From Isoetes taiwanensis (taxonomy: Eukaryota; Streptophyta; Lycopodiopsida; Isoetales; Isoetaceae): 64,000 bases of DNA. The stretch spans positions 4,861,229 to 4,925,228 of the forward strand of contig JAJEKV010000040.1 of assembly GCA_021234155.1 (NCBI GenBank), read 5' to 3'. Positions 1-11,621 of the stretch are shown here, piece after piece; positions within the stretch are counted from its first letter, which is position 1; each line of letters starts with the position of its first letter. Position numbers and translations under genes: made by a program. The notes below the pieces were generated by a model, which saw nothing but the letters and a program-made list of their open reading frames with translations, had not been told where the DNA came from and ran no database searches.

Positions 1-3000
1 TACCATTCCCTTGCCGCCAAACCGCCTTCTTTCAACCGCTTCCGGCCGGTCGCTTCTCTAAAGATTCCAAGAGTACAAAGAAACCTCCATGCCCATGCCC
101 CAAGAAGTTGATTGACGTAAAACAAAGAGTCAAAATGCATGTTGAGAAAAAATCAAAAAATCAAGAAAAGCTTGGCTCATATCTACACATTATCACCAAA
201 GATCTTAAATTGTCTTGAAAAGTTTAGTTACCAATTTCTTTTTACATGATTTAGGATTTGATTGAAATTAGTCTTTCTCCTCGTTTATCGCTAAGTTGCC
301 CCCATGCAAAACCCTCACTTCCCGCCTTTTTAGCCTGTATTGACATATCTAGACATTTCTCGCAATTGATTATCCACACTTTAATCAAACCAAAACAAAA
401 TTGATACCTTCTTTGCTACTTTCTTCCTCAAGTGCGTTGCTTTTGACCTTTTACATCCGTATATATTTGGAAAACTGAGGACAACATGCACAATGTTCCG
501 AAAGAAATCCACCAATTTTAACAGACATCAAAGTGAATTATTGAACCTCCCAAAACTTATACGCGCATGCACAAAGACAAAGTAGAATCAAGTAAGACAC
601 ACAAAATACAACCCCATGTAATTCTACTCACAATTAAAAGCACACACAAAAATACAACTAAACTTGAATGAAAATTATCTCATAAAAAGTCTGCAAACTA
701 ACCGACAAAACCATCCTTTTAGCAGTCAACACCAATGAGGAGAGAACAAAAAATCTACAAATACAAGTAAGAAGCGCCATAATTTACTATAATGGCTAAG
801 TATGGGTGCATGATGGAAGAGTATCATTAAATTCAAGGATAATAGCAAATAAAGATATTTGTTTCCAAATACAAATCTGAGGATTCATTAACTGGAGCAA
901 ATGAGTTTGACCGCATTACTAATATGATAAGACACCATGGAATTATTTTAGGAAGTTTGGTCCATATATCTTGAGAGCTATTAATGCAACACTACTACAT
1001 GGTAAGTTTTACTCGAGCATAGCCTTGTTCTATTAATGCTCCGCCACTTTCTTTGTTTAATGCATAAGCTCATTGTGTGGAAAGTGCAAAAGTAAAGGCT
1101 AAGGAATACATGTGTGGAGCAGCCTTTGGTTGGGATTGTAGGCCCGTAGTCAGCAATTGTTATTATACTTGTATCCCCGGGATGCACTAAAAGTGCAGAT
1201 AGTGATGCCCTTCAAAGACCCACATTTGGCATTTTGAAAAAGGAGCAAATCATGAGGAAGGAAGCAGTAAGAGAGAGTCAAGCCGAAGAGATATTCTTTC
1301 ATTTACCCGGTGGATGAGGCGCCCCACGATGTTGTCATAAATGCAGCTCCGCCAAATGGATGACCATTTTTCCAAATTTGTCTCTCCAAGCCGCTCCTCA
1401 AGGTGGAGAAACCACCGCTTAGTTGAAATATCACCCTTTTACTTGAGAAGTAAAATGCAAAGGTTTCCAAAGCTTACCATTTTGGCAGAAAGGGCTTATG
1501 CCCTCGAAAGTGCCTCATCCAACAGACTTCCCATTTCCACAGCTTGTCTATCCCAAGCTCTAGGCCCAACCATCGATTGCCAATGCAAAAAACCATGAAC
1601 ATGAGGGTTGCAATGCAAAAATCATGAAATATGAGGCTTGATAAATGCCTGTGAAATGGAAAGTTATGTCTTAGTCATTCCTTTTTTGCGAAAAAAAGGT
1701 TGATTAAGGCCAAATGTAAGGATGATGCGAGAGCACTACCCGAGAAGACTACTGTAGAATAAGTTACGCTTATGCAATCGCCCCCCATATATAGAGATCC
1801 ATTGGTGTCATGCAAATCGCCCCATGAGAAATAGGAAGGACTAGCTGGGGAAAACAGTGAAAGGAACCGAATCAAGGGATGAAATTAAAGTAAAATTTAA
1901 GGGTTAAGATTACATAAACTATCCAAAAAATGGCTTTATTATTATATATAGATAGGTCTAAAATCGTGGTTATTGTTTAAATAATCGCGATCTAAAAGTA
2001 ATTAAATATTGTAAAGCTTAGAGTAAATATAATTGTACTATCGAAGTGAATGTATCCCATGCTAGTGATATCGTTACCATAAATATTTGTTAAGGTAAAT
2101 ACATGTTAATCACATGCATTAAAGGGAGCCAAAAAAAATCGGCTCAAAGCATGTCGAGATTTGTGTTTAGATTAATTTCATGTGTAGTTAAGATAATCTA
2201 CGACGCAAACCCTATGAGGTAAGGGTTGTACGCGCTATACCGGCGATGATTACTACACGATCTCTGGTAGGGCGGTGTAATGTCAATGTAGGCAATCATG
2301 CTCCCGCTTTTGGATGAGTGGAAGGTAGATTAGAAAGTCTACTGCTCCACTCGAGGTAGACGCACTTCCAGAGAAAGCTGAGGTCATCCAGTGAACGTAC
2401 TGGATAGGAAAAGCACCTCTAGCCCCATACATGCTTTTGGATAGGAGGAATCATGGCCTTCACGCCCATATACCTGGAAGGACCTATCCCCACGCTCGGC
2501 AACTATGGTGTAGGTACGAGCGCATATAGTATTAGGCTACTGCCTCCACGGCCATAATGGAAGATTCACCCTCTCCCACACTCGGAGATTAGCCATGCAT
2601 CCATGTAGATAGGTGGTGGTCACCATATGAACCAAAATTTTATTAATAATTAAATGGTTCTAATGTAGAGTGACGACTATGGTACAATAGAGCTGTCTCT
2701 AGAGGGCTTAGGAGGTCGAAGACAAGACTTGCAGTAAACACAAATTTTGTTATATAATGTGTTGCAAGGGATGAAGAGTACCTTAGAAGTGTGAATTTTG
2801 TATGAAATTGATAAACTTTGATAAACTTAAATATTGTATAAGGCAATAATTACCTATGCGGGATTGGGTTATGAAGTCATAAGTTAATTGATAATAAAAT
2901 AGTACAAGAATGTCTTAAACATTACCTTATAATTATAATAATTAAGATAGTAAGTGTGTAATTATAGATACGTAAAATTAATACGTGATTTTACAAAAAG

Positions 3001-5217
3001 CAAGAAGACTTGCAACACAAATTTTGTTGGAATGTGTTAAAAGGAATGAAGAATATTTTAAATAACAATTGTATATGAAAGTGTTAAATTGTGATAAACT
3101 AAATGTTGCAGGATAACAGTAAACTAATAAGAATTTGTTTTAACAGAAGTTAGTAATCCTACGTTATTTGATAAATGTAATGTATGCGAATAATGATTTA
3201 AAAAAATATTACCTTTAAGGTAACTTAATAAAATGTAAAGTATAATAGTAATAAAATTGTATGCATACCGTTGGCTGCGGTGTGTGAAGAGCCCAAGGTG
3301 GAGACTCGATGCCGCGACAAAGATCAATCCACAGGAGAATGACGCTCCAAAGATAACATACGATGAATACGTATATTATATCGACATCGTTATCAGTACA
3401 TGTCCTGCAATACATGTACACGACATCATCAGCGGTAAAAAATTTAGGCACGACCTTGTGGAATCCATTATATTGCACATGTTAAAGCAAAGATGTGAAT
3501 ATAATCCTTTTGCCACGCGGGCAATGACCCATTGACCAAAAGGACCAGCCCTAAAAATAAAGGGGTCATAGGGTCAAAAAACCTGGAAAAAGTTCTCAGC
3601 CCCACGAGTCTCGGATTGGGCGGCGAGAGGATGCATTCGCTGAAAGCGGAACGCCGTGGGGATCTCCCGGTTGCGTCGGTGCAGATGTGGGCGAGGTGGC
3701 GGCTGGGCGGCTTTGAGAGGAGTGGGAGCCAGCGGGGATGCGAGGTGGATTCAATAGGTAGATCCAGTTGTCGGGCCTCTTCGGTAGGTTAGCATCCCAT
3801 TTTATGCCCAGCTATCTGCCTTCTGACTAGAAATGAGCACCTTTCGCTCCTGTATGATGGAGATTAGAATAAATGTATTCTATTTAAGTTCATTGTATTT
3901 TATTCTATGCGCCCACTCTTGTGTGTGTGATGGGAAGGGGGGTAGAGACCCGAGCCAGAAATGGTTAGCATGATCATAGTTTAGCCATTAATTCCCAGTG
4001 TCACGACTGCAGTGGCCTTTGGGTGGCGAACTGGGCAGTGACAGGAGAATTTGGCAATCTATCCGCGTTGTCCAGCCGAAAGCACGGCGAAGAAAGAAAG
4101 AAGAAGCAATAGAAACCTTGTAAGGAAGTAGGCCTAACTCTGCGTGAGGCGGGAGTATGGGCTCATGCCACCGTGTGATGCGTCATCTTCCGGTGAGTTC
4201 AAGTAAAGTATCGGCGGTGGCTCTAGCTACGCCCGTGATTGGCATGAACCTGCCGGAGGAGGGTCTCACCTCATTGGGGCGGGAGATGCAGCATTGTAGT
4301 AGCCCCGGCTGTGCGGCGAGCCTGATGGGAGCTCCAATACTTTTCAGCCTATGCGCAAACATACCACGGAGAGGCGGATGAGTAGACACAGAAGCCATTC
4401 CCTATACGTATTAAATCCATTTTACCGCAGATGCAATACGCATTGCTATGCAAATTACTTGTCGATCCCGATCCCCATGAGTAGAGCACGGAAGATCTTC
4501 CTATGTCACATATTGATATCTTGCCCATTAATGGCAATCATCTTTGCTGATGGTGGACCACCACCCTTGGTGGGTATATTGTGTGCTTGATTACGTCATG
4601 TGCTCATGTTTTGTTTACGCCCGTCAGTTAGGTCGATCTCGAGGGAGACGGATGAATGACACGCCCATTCTTCCCCGCTGGTTCTTGGCCACCATCGAGG
4701 GCCCGATGTTAGGTGGACGGCCTCACATCAGCGATAGCCGCTGGTTTGGGATGATCTCCAGCTTTGTATACGACGGCATCGTGATATGAGCCGTGGTCAT
4801 TACATGGGTCCCGCTGAAGTTGCTTTATTTGGCAGACATTATCTTTACAGGTAGAAGAATACAGCTTCAAGGCAAACTAAGAATTGGGTACCCGATCTAA
4901 ATCATTGCAGCTTTGATGCACATCTTTCCAACACTCTTTTACCTCCGCTAGCAAAACATCCAGACAAACCAACGATATTCGTTCCCGAAGCTTTGAACTT
5001 AGTTAAAGCACCGTTTTTAACTCGAGCATAACAATATAGTTCAACAAATGAAAAGATCCAGTATGCAAATGGGTACCTAAACACAATTGAACTACCCGCC
5101 TATACCACCTTCCTCATCTTAACTGTATACCAATTTCAAATATACAAACAATGCAATGCAAGTAACAATTCTAATATTTCTCCCAGATCTCACATATTTC
5201 AACAATTGAAGAAGGTG
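1..5217. other. AT-rich flank, no recognisable gene
   Basis: No open frame here resembles a known protein family and none is long. Two stretches stand out. Positions 2718-2845 and 3000-3125 are diverged copies of one sequence, sharing 'acttgcaa/gt.acacaaattttgtt' followed by 'gatgaag'. Positions about 3590-4340 are clearly richer in G+C than the surroundings and contain several short open frames on both strands, none recognised. A short plus-strand run at about 4911-5032 reads like protein but ends at a stop and has no partner exon. I treat the whole interval as the host sequence into which the large LTR element inserted, ending in the 5-bp duplication ATTAT at 5218-5222. Confidence 0.5.
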
Positions 5218-5222
5218 ATTAT

Positions 5223-6012
5223 TGATACTTGAGTCACAGTCCGTTACAGCAGTGGGAGTGGTCCACGGCCAGTGGTTATGGGGCATGGCAAAAAATATGG
5301 CAAAGTTGAACTATGGCAAGGTTGTGATATTTAGGATGGGGCCGAGAACCATTAGGAGAGAAATATCAAGGAATCAAAGATCAAAAAAGGCGGACTATTT
5401 TGCACAAAAAGGCCATAGATAATATCCATATGATAAGTCATATAATCTAATTAAAGGCAAGGAGATATTTTAAGAAAAAGGCAATCAAGATGCTAAAAAA
5501 GGCTAAAGTCGCAGAGATCTATAAATAGAACCGAAACTTCGCTTGGGCATATCTCGCAACCAGAGATCGGATTATAGCTGATCTTTATTTCGTTGGAAAC
5601 CAGCTCTAAGTCTAGTTTTAATTGGTATGGCACATACTCTAGTCTAGTTTCCGAATTGGTATGGCACATTTTTAATTATCCGTATGAGGGGAAATAGGTC
5701 AAAGGTGATGTGGGGTCACCATCGCCATAGCTTACTCTCAGATCTGCAATTGCTTTTTGTGATGTGTGGCTTACGCGGAGTAGCTAGACTATTCGAGGCC
5801 ACAAGCCGATATATTGTTTGCTCATGGTCTACTTTAATAGCCGTGATACTATTTGCCGAGCCGCTTGCATTGCTTATAACTCAGTAGACCCTTGCATGGT
5901 GGTTAACCGTGGTTCATCAATGTATTTGTTTGAGATATGATAATCTGATCTGCCCTTACAATTAAGATGATGATGTTAAGTTGTTTAGCTTCCTATATAA
6001 ATGAATCGATCA
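5223..6012 (+). repeat. 5' LTR of the 18.3 kb element
   Basis: This LTR begins TGATACTTGAG and ends ATCGATCA, close to the expected TG...CA. It matches the right LTR along its whole length with scattered substitutions and short indels. A TATA-like element (TCTATAAATAGAACC, about 5519-5533) lies in both copies and probably marks the promoter, with R and U5 downstream. It is preceded by ATTAT, one half of the target-site duplication. Confidence 0.85.
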
Positions 6013-6014
6013 AG

Positions 6015-6028
6015 TGGTATCGTGAGGC
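6015..6028 (+). other. Primer-binding site, tRNA-Met type
   Basis: Two bases after the left LTR the sequence reads TGGTATCGTGAGGC. Plant retrotransposons primed by initiator tRNA-Met carry TGGTATCAGAGC at this spot. The first seven bases match exactly and the rest matches apart from a small disturbance at the CAG. The location directly after an LTR is what makes the call. Confidence 0.7.
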
Positions 6029-9000
6029 TTTAAGTTTACGATTCTTCTAGGAATCTATGGGCTAGGAACATCACCGGATTTGAATTCCTACTTTGATTTG
6101 AATCAAAGAATATGGAACTAGTAGGTATTATACTCTAAGGCTGCGACACCAAGAATCTTGCAAGTTTGTGCCGCAAGTACGCTTGGGTTGAACTTCATCA
6201 AAAAAGTGTGTTGGGGCCAAGTATATGAGTGTGGCGAATCCTTGAAGTAGCGTCAAATGAGTTTGACATTCATTGCAGAGTGAAGGGCATGTTAGCGGAC
6301 AAAGCTTTCGGTGCTAGGGTGAATGCTCAGAGAAGCATATTGGGACCCATTGTGAGAGCAGTTGTAATTATTAGAGAAGCGTCTATCCTTTGGGATTATG
6401 GAGATAAATAAGCATCGCGGGATTGTGGAGTGGTCGTGGTGATCATGGCCTGCAGTTGGCGCGTGGTACTTGCATAAATCACGACTGGAAGTCATGCAAC
6501 ACTTGACCTTAATTGCGGTTGCCTAGTGTTAAGTGGAAGGAACTTCTGAGGCAAAATTTCTCGAGATATGGATATAAAAATTTGGATCGAATCTCAAATT
6601 ATTTCCTATGGGGAATGAACTTTTAGTGATTTTCTTTATCACGGAATAGAGAATAAGAATTTTATTTTATTAGTGTACATGGTAGATTGGTAATTACGTT
6701 ACAGCATGTAAACCTAAACATGGTGCACTAATTTAGAATGCCTCTTGTAGATCAAGAATTGTGACCTCAAAGACAATAGGCTTGAATAAGAGTGCATTAG
6801 ATGTATATTTTTGAAGAGTGGTACTGTGGTGGCAACACAACAGGCCCCCATAAAATTACATCAAGATCGCGGAGATACAATAGTTTGGGTATCGTAGATC
6901 ACAACGCCCAAAAAATGAACCACTATGTTAACTAGTACCAAATCATTCCAAAACCATGGTATATATGATTTTTATTCATGAATTTATTTGATGAGAGAAA
7001 ACCACATGTCAGAGTGGGTTTGCCAAGACTAATAGTGGTCCTGGACGCAGCTTATCAAATGGTGGCGGTTCTCAATGCTATAGTGGCTTGGCTTAGTAAT
7101 CGTGGGTTTCTAAAGACTAGTAGTGGTTCATGATGTGGTTATCAAACAAAGGCTACCAATGTGCTATAGTGGCTTTTTTTCATCATAGTTTATGAAATAG
7201 TCTCGTACATACCGGGTTTTTTTTGTTTAACATAGTGATCGTTAATACAATTGATCTTTGATAGGGTTGAAAATGAATAGTACAAAAAGATTGCCTTGCA
7301 CTCACCTCAAGGCCACCGCACCTAGTAGTGATCCCTAGAGAATCAATCAACTATCTTTATGTTAATTATTATGGTTCTCCTTCTATCTCAATTCAATTCG
7401 ATTCCATTCTTCTCCTCAATTTGATGTATACTTAACTAATATACCAATATTGATTAGGTTGGCTTTAAATTGTTTATATTGTAAATTTGTAAGCCCCTTG
7501 TATAGAAGTTCATAAGATTAAGTTGAACCTTTGTCTAACTTCTGCGGTATAATCCAATTATTGCTTGTCTTGTGTGAAAGTCAAGAAGTTTAGATGAGTT
7601 TAGAGAATGTTTTAGTATGTTATAAGATTCTAGGATTTATCACGAGGAATGTTTTTTGGCCACATATTTATTTGGACAGCGGTGACTACAAAAGCTGATG
7701 AAAGCGGGATTATGGATGAAAACTAAATTTATGAGTATGCTTGTAAGGCCCATGGGGCTGGTCGCGCCTTGCCCGCAAAGAAAGTCTGGCTTTGGTCACA
7801 AACTAAAACATGAGCCTCATCTGTCCCCTGAGACGAGCATATCTGACAATTTGGGTATGTACCTTGGCAATAGATGATACTGCGGATCGCTGGATCGTTG
7901 AAGATTCATCAGAGCATGTTCAAGAGAGAACTATTTGAGAATTACTGTCACGGCGGCGTCTATGTAGTCCATTACATGCTTGGCCAGCGAGCAGAATTTG
8001 AATAAGTGAGGAATGAGGGGCCAATGCCGTGAGCTTGGATGAGCCGCGGGATTCTGTGGGCTGGAATTGAAATCGAGAATAAGCAGGCTCAGCGCTTGCG
8101 GCTGGCGGATGTGTGAAGGTCGGATCGCTGAGCCCTCCCGAATACATTACCATCTATCGCCATGGGCCAGATTCTCTCGGACGGTTTACAATCGCCGCGA
8201 ACCCTGCTGCTGATCGACCGCCTGATAGCAAACGGAGACGACACCCCACCCTTTTTTTTTTTAATTCACGAGTCATTCACGAAGCCGGAAACAAAATGTT
8301 AGAGCATTGCTGGATTCGACACGTGCACCATAAATAACGTTGATGTATACTTATATATGTTGTGATAACGATGCTTCTGGTCATTTTTCGGGTTCAAGAG
8401 AGACCACTACAATAACCACCACATGTATTTTCGCTATCTTCTATTTTCAAAAGTTGCATTGGGAGCCTGTGCTCATGTGGAGGAATGGCTATAGGGAAAC
8501 TCTAGCACAACGTCTTGATATTGCATCTCTTATCATCTTTTTTTAAAAACATGGTAATATATATACATTTATAATGATATATTTCACAATCTGTGAAATA
8601 GATTAAAAGCTGTAAGCTAATTATGGTAGGTTTTTTGATGTCATATTCATGGTTGGTCTCCAATGAAGCTCTATTTGGTACTTGTAAAGGTTTTGTGGTG
8701 GGGGCTAAATTCTATGTTGTTGGGAGCATTAAGATTATTTGACAAGTAAGTATTTTAAAATGTTTAAAGTGAGCACCATCATTAAAGGAGGTACTTAGCG
8801 TTCAAAGGAGCCAATAAAGAAGTGCTTAAAACCCGACCATGTTTTCCTCAGGTGATTAAGCTTTGTTCCCTCTTTGTGGGAATGAGAGGCACTGCTTGTG
8901 GCGAATCCCGAAAGATCCACAACGCCCGCTTCCAAATCTGACCACCAACCAAGCCACACCTGAGATGCAAGGCTTGTTGTGCGCCAAGCGGCAAGCAGTG

Positions 9001-10983
9001 GGATACCGCATGAAGCGGCAGCTGGCGGCTGGTCAATCTCACACGAGGCCCCTGTGAAAATCCCAAGTAGCTTTTTGCAAGTGGGGGTATAAAACGGACA
9101 ACTCCACAGTCTCACGATGAAAGGCCACAACAAAGAGCTCCTGCATTCATGGCCCAAACGGCTCCCACATTCTCCCACCCCACATAGCAAAACGACCTCA
9201 CATGTATAATCTCTAACTCCCTTCGTGGGGAAGTGTTCCATGTCCACGCCCAAACCGAGTGCCACGAGAACCTAAAGCCGCAGAGACCACTTGCCTCAAG
9301 GGGCAAAGTAAGGCCATGAATAGCCAAAGACTCAAAGAAGAAGACCAAAGACAAAGCAAGAAGACACAACATCCGGATGAACCTTCCAAACCTGCACCAC
9401 CACATCATCCTGAGGGACTATAGGTATGACCATTTGCAACTTTTGTCCAAGAGGGTTATCTGGTGGAATGTGCATTCTTATGTGGGGGATTCTGTTGAAG
9501 TGGCATAATTTATGCTCTTGCTAATTTGATGACTATACATGATCTATAGGCAAAGGATACTTAAAGAGGATCAATATTTACTTTTATGGAGTAATTGCAC
9601 TGGCCTCTCTCCAGGCTGCCATGGATAAGGTGAGACTTGAAATTCTTTTAATCTTATTGTTACCTATTGTGATAAAGAGGACACAAAAGCTGGAAAGTTT
9701 CTGCAGGCATGTAATCCTAGATATTTGTGCAGCTTGTCTTCATTTAAGCAAGAAGATGATGATGTATAAGAGCATATAATCCTAGAAATTTGTTCAACTT
9801 GTCTTCATTTAAGCAAGAAGATGATGTATAAGAATGCCCTGCTACTTTATTTTGAAAAAAAATCATTTTTTTGGTTAGTGTAGTACAATGTGCTAGGTAG
9901 CTTCAGATTGCTAAATTAATCTTGTCCACTAATATTTTTTAAATTAGTTTGACTTTTAGGCAACCTAGAATAGGAGATACTAAATAGAATATGGTAAAAC
10001 TTGTTTTGTGGATGAATCTTTTCTGGTAAGATTTCTTGATGAATCTTTCTAGAAATTTCAAAGATGTTATCTGGATGAATCAAATGGAAATACCAGGGTT
10101 CAATTCCCTGACCTCTTGGGATGTATGCTATATATGTTTATATTCAAATTCATATACGGTTTGTTAGGGGCACGTAAAGCTCAATCATAGTTAATTTATG
10201 GCCATATATATGTTTGTAAAAACTTGATATTTTGATATGTGATTTGCGTTAATTTGATAAATGGTTTTTTATATAAATTATCCATACTTTTATTCTCAAA
10301 CAATAAATAGAATGTTCAAGAAATCTTTCTTCATTTGTTATACAAAGCAATATCAATTATATAACAAAAATATCAAGAATATGATGAAGAACATGTACCA
10401 ATTTGATGGAAAAACTTATAGCGTTGTTGGCCACTTATGCCTTCTAAATGGCAATGGTTTTCAAGTTGTGCATGTATTATTATGTTCATGAAACCAATAC
10501 CAGTTCCATCGTCTAAAACGTCATTGATTTGTCCTTATCACTAAATAAGTTAAAGATGCAAGTCTTTGCTATCTTAATGAAGGAACCATTACTAGTCAAC
10601 CTATATTTTTTGGAGAAAAAAATTGAAACATTTTCTTGTATAGAACAACATTAGTTTATACAAAAAGATGAAGACAACTTCATTAAATAACCACACTAAG
10701 TTGCACAAACAATTATTGTACAAATCATCACTATTTAGGTAGTTTAACCACATGTTTAAAACATAACACTAAAGCGCTATTAAAAGACATGGTTTTAAAT
10801 GAAAGAGAATAACTACCATTAAAACCATGATGGTGAACTGTGATAATAAACTAGGACAATAAATCATAAGTATGAACCACCCTAAATTAATCAACATATT
10901 AACCCACAAACTAATATTAGTTTAATATAAGGGTTTCATGCAAAAATCATTGTGAAAAACTAATAACAATTAATTTTTGGAGG
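6029..10983. other. Internal region of the LARD, no coding capacity recognised
   Basis: About 5 kb with only short random frames. The longest open frame (minus strand, 8795-9265, 156 codons) is rich in Trp and Cys, has no family likeness and overlaps other frames in the same stretch, so I do not call it a gene. A 62-65 bp tandem duplication lies at 9708-9832. A T-arm-like hairpin (CAGGG, loop, CCCTG) lies near 10097-10113 but has no matching D or anticodon arms. Confidence 0.6.
9708..9832 (+). repeat. Two-copy tandem duplication, ~63 bp unit
   Basis: Unit 1 (9708-9771) and unit 2 (9772-9832) both run from GCAT.TAATCCTAGA to AAGATGATGTATAAGA. They differ by a few substitutions and one extra GAT in the first unit. 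A simple local duplication inside the LARD internal region. Confidence 0.9.
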
Positions 10984-11236
10984 CCTTGTGGATACTGTAT
11001 CGCGGAGATACAATAGTTGGTATCATGGAGATACTGTATCGTGGAGATACAATCAAGTAGTACCGCAGAGGTATAAAAAATAATAATGTACCGCGGAGGT
11101 GCAAGGATATATCGTACTGTGGAAGTACGCGGATATCCATAATTGCTTCTAGAGTTTTGCAGGGATCTAAAATAATGGAAACATGGAGGTTCCAATGGAT
11201 CTAAAACAATGGAAACATAGAGATTCCAATGAATTT
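10984..11236 (+). repeat. Degenerate short repeats around GGAGATACAATAG
   Basis: Repeated words such as CGGAGATACAATAG, CATGGAGATACTG, CGTGGAGATACAATC, CGCGGAGGTGC and TGTGGAAGTACGCGG recur every 20-40 bp. Several form short dyads (GTATC...GATAC, GTAC...GTAC). The same word, GTGGAAGTACAATAG, resumes at 22579 after the nested element, which shows that the 11.3 kb insertion landed inside this repeat field. Confidence 0.75.
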
Positions 11237-11253
11237 ATAAGATGCGTGGAAGT

Positions 11254-11589
11254 CGAGGGATAGGGTTGTCTGACTGACGCTTTTTATCTGAGGAATCGCA
11301 GGATGAATTGTCTGCACATATTTGCCGGTATAAAACGTAAAAATCTGACAAAAATTCCCGTCGGAAGATTTTGGCAATTTTTAAACCTTCTAATTCGCTG
11401 ACCTTGAAAGTTTTTTTCAGCGTCATTTTAAACCGAGGAATCAGCGTCAGTAAAAAAATATATATATATTTTTTTGAAATTCAAATTTAAGCGATACGCC
11501 AAAACCTTGTTTGGCGATGCAGCGAAAGTTTTTCAGCGTCACGAAAGCGAAGGTTTCGCAGTGCCTTGAACCGCCTCAAAAAAAAATAT

Positions 11590-11613
<24 letters not shown>
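11254..11613. repeat. Left subterminal region with GCGTCA words and AT tract
   Basis: Contains GACGC or GCGTC(A) at about 11276, 11420, 11440 and 11537, GAAATTCAAATTT at about 11475, and AT microsatellites at 11460-11470 and 11587-11620. The AT tract plus AAATTCAAATTT word also occurs at the right end (22286-22305), so the two ends share sequence beyond the terminal bases. Confidence 0.6.

Positions 11614-11621
<8 letters not shown>

Noticed and set aside
3532-4398. Possible gene in the GC-rich patch
   Set aside because: Several overlapping short frames on both strands, none with a domain or consistent codon pattern.
4911-5032. Short plus-strand protein-like run near the left LTR
   Set aside because: About 40 codons without a recognised family, start or splice context.
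8795-9265. 156-codon minus-strand open frame
   Set aside because: No domain, odd composition, overlapping frames on both strands and no splice or promoter context; likely chance in a GC-richer patch.
10097-10113. tRNA-like T-arm (CAGGGTTCAATTCCCTG)
   Set aside because: No D arm, anticodon arm or acceptor stem at the right distances and no A box.
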